Of a stretch of 64,000 nt of DNA, positions 56,458 to 64,000 are shown one piece after another. Source of the DNA: Halomonas sp. MCCC 1A13316 (GTDB lineage Bacteria; Pseudomonadota; Gammaproteobacteria; Pseudomonadales; Halomonadaceae); the NCBI RefSeq assembly GCF_014931605.1, contig NZ_CP053382.1:1426001-1490000 (forward strand), written 5' to 3'. Under the pieces are notes generated by a model. It did not search any database. It was not told the origin of the DNA and saw nothing but the letters and a program-made list of their open reading frames with translations. The position numbers were made by a program, and so were the translations under genes. Position 1 is the first letter of the stretch; each line of letters opens with the position of its first letter.

Positions 56458-59456
56458 GCTGGCTGCTCTCCTCGCTGCGCTACAAGCGGCTCATTCTCAG
56501 CATTACGCTGCTGCTGGCCCTGCTCGGCCTGGCGGCCTGGCTGGCGATGGACCGCCAGGAAGACCCCTTTTTTCCCTATCGCTTCGGCCAGGTGCTGGTG
56601 CCCTATCCCGGCGCGGAGCCCGAACAGGTCGAGCGGCTGGTGCTCAATCCGCTGGAGGAGGAGCTGGCCCAGATCGAGCAGGTCAACGACATTATCGGCA
56701 CCGCCCGCCTCGGTGTGGCTCACGTCACGGTCGAGATGCACGAGCACGTCTACGACACCGACGCCGCCTGGGAGCGGGTGCGAATTGCCGTTGACCGGGC
56801 GAGCCGGGAGTTTCCCGATGGCGTAGGCGAGGCCGAGATCAGCGACCGGGACTCGGATGCTCACGGCATCGTGCTGTCGGTGACTGGCTCTGACGACCTG
56901 CTCGAGCTGCGCGAGGCGGCCAAGCGGTTGCGCCGGGACCTGTTTCGACTCAAGGCGATCGCGCGCATCGACATGCTGGCCGACCCCGGACAACAGGTGG
57001 TGATCGGCTGGGACGATACCCTGGCCGAGCTGACCGGCCTCGATGCCCGCGCCTTGGGCGAACAGCTCGCCGCTCGCAACCTGACCTCGCCTGGCGGAAG
57101 CCTGTCGATAGGTGGACGCTCGCTGGTACTCGATCCGCACTCCGAGTTCGGCTCGCTGAAGGAACTGGCCAATACGCCGATACGGACCCTGCGAGGCGAA
57201 CAGCTGCCGCTCGGTGAGCTGGCCGACGTCCATCTCGCGCCCCGTGAACCCGCCACCGAGCGCCTGTGGCACGATGGCCGGCCGGCGGTGGCGCTGGGGC
57301 TGGTGCTCTCCAACGATCGGGTCAACGCCGTGCGCTTCGGCAAGCGACTGCGTGAGCTGGTGGAGGAGTTGCGCCCCGCCTATGCACCGTTGAGCATCGA
57401 GGAGACCTTCTACCAGCCGCGCTGGGTCGAGCAGCGGCTGGCGGAGCTCGGCTTCTCGCTGCTGCTGGGTATCGGCATTCTCGGCGTGCTGTTGTTCCTG
57501 GCCATGGGCATACGGCTGGGGCTCGCGGTGATGGTGGTGGTGCCGCTGGTCACCTTCTCCTCCCTGGCGCTCTACGCCATGGGCGGCGGTGTACTGCACC
57601 AGATTGCTGTGGCCGGCATGGTGATCGCGCTGGGCATGTTGGTGGACAACGCCATCGTCATGGTCGAGAACATTCAGTGGCACCGCGACCAGGGGCGCTC
57701 GGCGGCTCAGGCCGTGACCCGCTCCGTGCGTGAACTCGCCACGCCACTGCTGGCCGCCACGGGCACCACCCTGGCAGCTTTCGTTCCGCTGCTGCTCTCC
57801 AGCGGCAATACCGCCGACTTCACTCGCGCCATTCCTATCATGGTGATGCTGACGCTGGCGGTGAGCTATGTTTATGCCGTGTTCGTCACGCCGGTGTTCG
57901 CCGCGGGTATTCTCAAGCCGCGCCTGGGTGCTCGGCGGGAGCGGCTGCAGGCGTGGGGCGCGGGCATTGGTCGATTCGCGGTGCGCTGGCCGGCCTGGGT
58001 GCTTGGTGGGGCTGGTGTGCTGTTGGTGGGTGCCGTGGCGATGATGCCGCTGCTTGACCAGAATTTCTTTCCCGACACCGATCGCAACCAGTTGGTCGTC
58101 GATCTCAATTTCCCCGAGGGCACCCACCTCGATACCACCGCGCATCAGGCTGAGGTGCTGGCTACCGCGCTGGCTGAGCGACCGGCCGTGCAGGCCGTGC
58201 ACCGCTTCGTCGGTTTCAGTGGTCCGCGCTTCTATTACAACCTGGTCGAGCAGCCCCGCCAGCCGCACCTGGCGAGGCTGGTGGTCGAGGCCGAATCAGC
58301 CGACGACCTGGGACAATTGATGGCTTGGGTGCGAGCCGTGACACCGGAACGGCTGCCCGAAGCCGAGGTCGTGGCCCGACGCCTGGGTCAGGGGCCGCCC
58401 CTGGAAGCTCCGGTGGAGATTCGCGTCTATGCCGAGGATCGCACCGCGCTGGCGGAAGCCGCCGGCAGGATCCTCAGCGTAGTGCGTCAGGCCGAGGGGG
58501 CACGCGATGCGCGCCATCGCCTGGGCGAGGGGCTTGCCACGCTACGCGTCGAGACCGATGACGCCCGAGCCGCCGAGTACGGGCTCTCGCGGCGCGATGT
58601 GGCCACGACCCTTGCCGGTGCCAGCCGTGGGGTCGAGGTCAGCACCTGGCGTGCCGGACGCGATCCGGCGCCGCTGCTGGTACGTGCACCCGAGGGCGAG
58701 CGCTTCTCGGTCGACGGGCTGGAGGGGCTGCGCCTTGCCGCCGACGACGGGCGCGCGGTGCCGCTCGGTGAGATCGCCAGCCTGGAGCTGGCCTGGCGCC
58801 CGGCGGTGGTACAGCATCGCGGGCTGCGCCGCATGACGGCGGTGCTGGCAGAGGTCGCCGATGGCTGGACCTACGACGGCGTGCTCGGCGAGATCCTGCC
58901 GCGCCTCGAGGCGCTCGAGCTTCCCGCAGGGGCGAGCTATACCGTCGGCGGAGCGGCGGAGTCGGCCGGCGATGCCAACACCGCGCTGTTCCAGACCCTA
59001 CCGTTCGGTGGCCTGCTGCTGGTGATTTTCCTGCTGGCGCAGTTCAACTCCTTCCGCCAACTGCTCATCGTGTTGACCACGGTGCCGCTGTCGATCATCG
59101 GTGTGGTGCCGGGATTGTGGCTGACCGGGCAGCCGTTCGGTTTCACCGCCATGCTCGGCGTGGTGGCACTGGTCGGCATCGTGGTCAACAACGCCATCGT
59201 GCTGATCGACCTGATGAATGCCAATCGTCGCCAAGGGCTCGACGTGGGCGAGGCCGTAGTCACCGCCGTGGCCCGGCGCACGCGACCGGTGTTGCTCACT
59301 ACCGCGACTACCGTCGCCGGCCTGGTGCCGCTGACTCTCACGCAATCGACGCTGTGGCCGCCGATGGCCTGGGCGATCATCTCCGGGCTGGTCGCCTCCA
59401 CGCTGTTGACGTTGCTGGTGATTCCGGCGCTGTACCGCCTGCTGATCAGAAGTTAG
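56454..59456 (+). CDS. RND-family efflux pump, inner-membrane subunit
   Basis: 1000 residues, twelve membrane helices in the usual 1+5+1+5 plan with two large periplasmic loops (~35-330 and ~540-845). TM4 carries the proton-relay motif GMLVDNAIVMVENI. Slightly shorter than AcrB (1049) and closer to the efflux RND group without a dedicated channel gene. Proton-driven export; substrate unknown. No TolC-type gene follows, so a chromosomal TolC elsewhere is presumed. Convergent stop overlap of 4 nt with nudJ. Confidence 0.94.
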   Translation: MSWLLSSLRYKRLILSITLLLALLGLAAWLAMDRQEDPFFPYRFGQVLVPYPGAEPEQVERLVLNPLEEELAQIEQVNDIIGTARLGVAHVTVEMHEHVYDTDAAWERVRIAVDRASREFPDGVGEAEISDRDSDAHGIVLSVTGSDDLLELREAAKRLRRDLFRLKAIARIDMLADPGQQVVIGWDDTLAELTGLDARALGEQLAARNLTSPGGSLSIGGRSLVLDPHSEFGSLKELANTPIRTLRGEQLPLGELADVHLAPREPATERLWHDGRPAVALGLVLSNDRVNAVRFGKRLRELVEELRPAYAPLSIEETFYQPRWVEQRLAELGFSLLLGIGILGVLLFLAMGIRLGLAVMVVVPLVTFSSLALYAMGGGVLHQIAVAGMVIALGMLVDNAIVMVENIQWHRDQGRSAAQAVTRSVRELATPLLAATGTTLAAFVPLLLSSGNTADFTRAIPIMVMLTLAVSYVYAVFVTPVFAAGILKPRLGARRERLQAWGAGIGRFAVRWPAWVLGGAGVLLVGAVAMMPLLDQNFFPDTDRNQLVVDLNFPEGTHLDTTAHQAEVLATALAERPAVQAVHRFVGFSGPRFYYNLVEQPRQPHLARLVVEAESADDLGQLMAWVRAVTPERLPEAEVVARRLGQGPPLEAPVEIRVYAEDRTALAEAAGRILSVVRQAEGARDARHRLGEGLATLRVETDDARAAEYGLSRRDVATTLAGASRGVEVSTWRAGRDPAPLLVRAPEGERFSVDGLEGLRLAADDGRAVPLGEIASLELAWRPAVVQHRGLRRMTAVLAEVADGWTYDGVLGEILPRLEALELPAGASYTVGGAAESAGDANTALFQTLPFGGLLLVIFLLAQFNSFRQLLIVLTTVPLSIIGVVPGLWLTGQPFGFTAMLGVVALVGIVVNNAIVLIDLMNANRRQGLDVGEAVVTAVARRTRPVLLTTATTVAGLVPLTLTQSTLWPPMAWAIISGLVASTLLTLLVIPALYRLLIRS

Positions 59457-59905
59457 CGCTCGTGGACGACATCCATGGGATAGAAGCGCTCGGCCAAGGC
59501 ATCGCGAATGCGCTTGAGTACCAGCGGGCTGCGCATTCGTCCCAGGCGTTCCAGCTCCTCGACCTCCTCCAGAGTCAGCCAGTGCACGGCGACAACGGCC
59601 GGGTCGAGGGGGTTGCCCAGGTGAGCCAGGGCCATGCCGAAGAAACCATGGCTATGAAAGGTCTCGCCACTGGGTGTCCGGTACACGTAGAGCCCGAGGT
59701 AGTCGGTGATGCCGACCTGCCAGGCGGTCTCTTCGCGCAGCTCGCGCAGTGCCGCTTCCTGAATCCGCTCACCGGGTTCGAGATGTCCCGCAGGCTGATT
59801 GAACAGGGTGGTCTGGCTGCCTCTCGGGGATTCCTCCACCATCAGAAAGCGGCCTGCGCGCTCTACGACGGTGGCCACGGTAACGTGCGGGTGCCAGCGG
59901 CTCAT
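59453..59905 (-). CDS. nudJ: NUDIX phosphatase NudJ
   Basis: 150 residues. Nudix box GHLEPGERIQEAALRELREE (residues ~40-59) complete, with the metal-binding Glu pair; N-terminal PHVTVATVVERAGRFLMVEE. NudJ hydrolyses nucleoside tri- and diphosphates and HMP-pyrophosphate in E. coli. Gene order rluE-nudJ-mnmA-hflD-purB of E. coli supports NudJ, although the RND module now separates nudJ from mnmA. Overlaps rluE by 4 nt. Confidence 0.92.
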   Translation of the reverse strand: MSRWHPHVTVATVVERAGRFLMVEESPRGSQTTLFNQPAGHLEPGERIQEAALRELREETAWQVGITDYLGLYVYRTPSGETFHSHGFFGMALAHLGNPLDPAVVAVHWLTLEEVEELERLGRMRSPLVLKRIRDALAERFYPMDVVHER

Positions 59906-60510
59906 CGGTGACCTCCTTGGCGGCGCGGCGAGCGCCTTGGCGTGTTGCGCGGGGCGTGCAGGGTTTCCCGGCGCCAGTTCCCCGGGGCCAGCCCATCCAG
60001 GCGCCAGGGGCCGATGGCGACGCGAACCAGGCGCAGCGTGGGGTAGCCGACATGAGCCGTCATGCGTCGGACCTGGCGGTTGCGACCCTCGCTGATGGTC
60101 AGTTCCAGCCAGGTCGTGACCGGATGTCGCTTCGGGTCCAACGGCGGCGTGCGCTCTGGTAGGCCGCTTGACGCCAAGCGCCGAACCTTGGCCGGCCGGG
60201 TGCGGCCATCGTTGAGCTCGATACCTTGGCGCAGGGCGGCCAAGGCGTTCTCGTCGGGGTTACCCTCCACCTGGACGCGATAGGTCTTTGGCTGCTTGTG
60301 CCGTGGGTCGCTGATGCGCTGGATCAGCGTGCCATCGTCGGTCAGCAGCAGCAGTCCTTCTGAATCATAGTCCAGCCGCCCGGCCGCGTAGACGCCCGGC
60401 ACGTCGAGGATCTCGGCCAGTGTGGCCCGCGGCGTTTCCCCCGCGCTGCGGCGGTCGGTGAACTGGGAAAGCATGCGGTAGGGTTTGTGCAATAGATAGA
60501 TGGAACTCAT
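59902..60510 (-). CDS. rluE: 23S rRNA pseudouridine synthase E
   Basis: 202 residues. RsuA/RluE-type enzyme modifying 23S rRNA U2457 in E. coli. Catalytic D47 in AGRLDYDSEGLLLLT; other family blocks KTYRVQVEG and ISEGRNRQVRRMTAHVGYPTLRLVR. No S4 domain, as in RluE. The C-terminal tail is strongly basic (TPRRSPRRQGGHR). Divergent from icd across 118 bp that contains the 10-bp palindrome TTGTCGACAA at 60536-60545. Confidence 0.92.
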   Translation of the reverse strand: MSSIYLLHKPYRMLSQFTDRRSAGETPRATLAEILDVPGVYAAGRLDYDSEGLLLLTDDGTLIQRISDPRHKQPKTYRVQVEGNPDENALAALRQGIELNDGRTRPAKVRRLASSGLPERTPPLDPKRHPVTTWLELTISEGRNRQVRRMTAHVGYPTLRLVRVAIGPWRLDGLAPGNWRRETLHAPRNTPRRSPRRQGGHR

Positions 60511-60581
60511 TCGACGAAGGTCTTGCTACCATAGATTGTCGACAAATTATGGGGCAAGCCTACTCCGGGAGTCGGGGTGAA

Positions 60582-60590
60582 TGCTATACT
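60582..60590 (+). promoter_or_regulatory. Extended -10 promoter of icd
   Basis: TGCTATACT: a good -10 hexamer TATACT (60585-60590) with the upstream TG of extended -10 promoters. About 38 nt ahead of the icd ATG. No convincing -35, as expected for this class. Confidence 0.65.
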
Positions 60591-60628
60591 CCGCGCTCCA
60601 CTGAATAGACCAGACAGGGGAGTTCTCA

Positions 60629-61885
<1,257 letters not shown>

Positions 61886-61906
61886 GCGGCTCGCCGGATC
61901 CAACGG

Positions 61907-61939
61907 GGCCCCCGTTCGCCACGCGGACGGGGGCCTTTT
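61907..61939 (+). terminator. Rho-independent terminator of icd
   Basis: GGCCCCCGT (61907-61915) pairs with ACGGGGGCC (61927-61935), 11-nt loop, followed by TTTT. Starts 22 nt after the icd stop. Confidence 0.9.
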
Positions 61940-62024
61940 GCGTATCAACCTGAACCCTGCCGGCCCTTCAACGTCTAACCGTTGATTCGAGATGGCCGGC
62001 TTGCCGAGATGGTGTGTGGCTTTT

Positions 62025-62408
62025 ATGTTCAAGACAGAAGACCCGAACGTGTGGGAGTCGGTCGGTGTCGCGGCAGGCATGACGCGGCCTCCGCGTCCCG
62101 AGCAGGAGGACGATGGAGATCTGGCGGTGCAGCCGGCCGATCCCGAGGTGGCCCGCCCGCCGATGTACAAGGTGGTGTTGCATAACGACGACTACACCCC
62201 CATGGAGTTCGTGGTGGAAGTGCTGCAGAGCTTCTTTCTCATGGACAGCGAGACCGCCGTGCAGGTCATGCTCACGGTACACACCCAGGGCAAGGCCACC
62301 TGCGGCATCTTCACCCGTGACATCGCGGAAACCAAAAGCCACCAAGTCAATCAATATGCAAGAGAGTGTCAGCATCCGCTGCTCTGCGACATCGAGGCGG
62401 CGGACTGA
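62025..62408 (+). CDS. clpS: ATP-dependent Clp protease adaptor ClpS
   Basis: Delivers N-degron substrates to ClpAP. 127 residues when started at ATG 62025; ATG 61992 (138 residues) and ATG 62079 (109 residues, close to E. coli's 106) are alternatives, and none has a clear ribosome site. The core [22 protein letters not shown] contains the conserved N-degron pocket ([10 protein letters not shown]), then [19 protein letters not shown] and the end HPLLCDIE. Located 140 nt before clpA on the same strand. Confidence 0.93.
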   Translation: MFKTEDPNVWESVGVAAGMTRPPRPEQEDDGDLAVQPADPEVARPPMYKVVLHNDDYTPMEFVVEVLQSFFLMDSETAVQVMLTVHTQGKATCGIFTRDIAETKSHQVNQYARECQHPLLCDIEAAD

Positions 62409-62548
62409 CTCCCGGTCTGCTAGAGACGGGGTGGGAATGGCAGTCGTTGAGTGAAGAGACTTGCAACGGCAGCGTTTGTGCCCGATGTTGAAGGTGCCGG
62501 ACCACGAAAGATCCGATGCAAGCCCTAAGCGGCGAGAAGGGGACTGCC

Positions 62549-64000
62549 ATGCTGAGCAAAGAACTTGAACTGACCCTGAACACGGCGTTTACCGTGGCCC
62601 GCTCCAAGCGCCACGAGTTCATGACCGTGGAGCACCTGCTGCTGGCACTGCTCGATAACGCATCAGCGGCAGACGTGCTGAGAGCCTGTGGGGCCAACCT
62701 CGACAAGTTGCGGTCCGACCTGCAGGATTTCATCAACTCCACCACCCCTCTGATTCCAGAGGACCAGAGCGACCGCGAGACCCAGCCGACACTGGGCTTT
62801 CAGCGTGTGTTGCAGCGTGCCGTATTCCACGTGCAGTCCTCAGGCAAGAGCGAGGTCACCGGGGCCAACGTGCTTGTCGCCATCTTCTCCGAGCAGGAAA
62901 GCCAGGCGGTCTACTTCCTGAAGCAGCAGAACGTGGCCCGAGTCGATGCGGTGAATTACATCGCCCACGGTATTTCCAAGGTGGCCGGCCACGGCCAGAA
63001 TCCCTCGTCCTCGCCCAGCGATGCCGAGGAAGCCGAGGAGGGGAGCGGCGAAACCAGCGCCAACCCGCTGACCGGCTATGCCACCAACCTCAACGAGCAG
63101 GCGCGGATGGGCAAGATCGATCCGCTGATCGGCCGTGAGCACGAGCTCGAGCGGGTGATTCAGATACTGGCCCGGCGGCGCAAGAACAATCCGCTGCTGG
63201 TAGGCGAAGCCGGCGTAGGCAAGACCGCCATTGCCGAAGGCTTGGCCAAGCGGATCGTGGAGGAGGACGTGCCCGAGGTGATCGGTGACGCCGTGGTCTA
63301 CTCCCTCGACATGGGCGCGCTGCTGGCCGGTACCAAGTACCGCGGCGATTTCGAGAAGCGCTTGAAGAGCCTGTTGGCGGAGCTCAAGAAGCAGCCCAAC
63401 GCCATCCTGTTCATCGACGAGATCCATACGGTGATCGGTGCCGGGGCGGCCTCCGGTGGAGTGATGGATGCTTCCAACCTGCTCAAACCGTTGCTCTCCT
63501 CGGGGGACCTGCGTTGCATCGGTTCCACCACCTTCCAGGAGTTCCGTGGCATCTTCGAGAAGGATCGTGCGCTGGCGCGCCGCTTCCAGAAGGTCGATGT
63601 CATGGCGCCCTCGGTGGATGATACCATCCGCATTTTGAAAGGGCTGCGCTCGCGCTTCGAGGAGCACCATCGTCTCAAGTACACCGACGCGGCGCTGGAC
63701 AGTGCGGCGCGTCTGGCGGACCGTTACATCAACGATCGTCATCTGCCCGACAAGGCCATCGATGTGATCGATGAGGCCGGTGCCCACCAGCGGCTGCTGC
63801 CGCCGGAGGTGCGGGTCGACACTATCGACGTCGATCAGGTCGAGGCGGTAGTGGCCTCCATTGCGCGGATACCGCCGAAGAGTGTCTCCAGCTCCGATCG
63901 CAAGCTGCTCGAGAATCTCGATCGCGACCTCAAGATGCTGGTATTCGGCCAGGACGAGGCCATCGACAGCCTCTCGGCCGCCATCAAGCTGTCGCGGGCC
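62549..64000 (+). CDS. clpA: Clp protease ATPase subunit ClpA, 3'-truncated by window edge
   Basis: AAA+ unfoldase of ClpAP. From ATG 62549 (GAAGGGGA ribosome site) the frame stays open to the last base, giving 484 residues of an expected ~755. N-terminal ClpS-binding repeat domain ~1-145, acidic linker ~155-170, first AAA+ module with Walker A GEAGVGKT (219-226), Walker B ILFIDE (286-291) and arginine-finger region [11 protein letters not shown]; the second module begins at the window end (VFGQDEAID). Confidence 0.96.
   Translation, partial: MLSKELELTLNTAFTVARSKRHEFMTVEHLLLALLDNASAADVLRACGANLDKLRSDLQDFINSTTPLIPEDQSDRETQPTLGFQRVLQRAVFHVQSSGKSEVTGANVLVAIFSEQESQAVYFLKQQNVARVDAVNYIAHGISKVAGHGQNPSSSPSDAEEAEEGSGETSANPLTGYATNLNEQARMGKIDPLIGREHELERVIQILARRRKNNPLLVGEAGVGKTAIAEGLAKRIVEEDVPEVIGDAVVYSLDMGALLAGTKYRGDFEKRLKSLLAELKKQPNAILFIDEIHTVIGAGAASGGVMDASNLLKPLLSSGDLRCIGSTTFQEFRGIFEKDRALARRFQKVDVMAPSVDDTIRILKGLRSRFEEHHRLKYTDAALDSAARLADRYINDRHLPDKAIDVIDEAGAHQRLLPPEVRVDTIDVDQVEAVVASIARIPPKSVSSSDRKLLENLDRDLKMLVFGQDEAIDSLSAAIKLSRA

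Noticed and set aside
56412..58268. 618-codon antisense frame opposite the RND pump
   Set aside because: His/Gln/Arg-rich shadow of the pump gene; no ribosome site or domain.
60536..60545. Palindrome TTGTCGACAA in the rluE-icd gap as a repressor operator
   Set aside because: Perfect but short, single copy, and contains a common restriction-like core; noted only as part of the intergenic description.

Overview
The window is a gene-dense, GC-rich gammaproteobacterial chromosome segment, most likely from Halomonas or a close relative (Halomonadaceae). The evidence is the conserved order purB-hflD-mnmA / nudJ-rluE / icd / clpS-clpA, a Pseudomonas-like glucose ABC locus with its two-component system, acidic proteins, and the long (531-residue) isocitrate lyase. 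The organism call is inference; no rRNA or species marker is present. No tRNA, rRNA, CRISPR array, insertion sequence or prophage was seen.

Layout. 1-7250: end of the TCA-cycle cluster sucA(partial)-sucB-lpd-sucC-sucD, closed by a strong UUCG-loop terminator. 7251-12570: a type I secretion locus made of a secreted beta-helix/RTX/CBM2-like protein, divergent from a PrtD-type ABC exporter and its HlyD-type adaptor. 12658-16522: a DUF1989 protein, RNase II and a Cof-type HAD phosphatase. 16647-23285: a GltR/GtrS-like two-component system followed by a sugar (probably glucose) ABC transporter. 23339-30563: stress and membrane genes (UspA, YcjX/YcjF, an MFS pump with a GlxA-type AraC regulator, DUF924, a GlsB-type protein, an outer-membrane barrel). 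30803-35929: large catalase and the GABA operon gabD-gabT. 36135-46907: a large DUF1266-repeat protein, a NlpC/P60 lipoprotein, a LysR/MFS divergent pair, periplasmic MsrA, a TVP38-flavoprotein disulfide-reductase fusion with a CDP-alcohol phosphatidyltransferase, an SlyD-like FKBP, a small membrane protein and a glycine-zipper lipoprotein. 47177-48772: aceA. 49166-54570: a leftward operon mnmA-hflD-purB-(ATP:cobalamin adenosyltransferase)-roxA-GNAT. 54721-59456: a TetR-RND efflux module inserted between mnmA and nudJ. 59453-64000: nudJ, rluE, icd, clpS and the first half of clpA.

How it fits together. Central carbon metabolism is well represented: 2-oxoglutarate dehydrogenase, succinyl-CoA synthetase, isocitrate dehydrogenase at the branch point with isocitrate lyase, GABA entering as succinate, and sugar uptake. 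The accessory parts most worth attention are the type I secretion locus, the multi-module DUF1266 protein, and the TetR-RND module. In that module nearly the same 20-bp palindrome lies in front of both the regulator and the pump operon.
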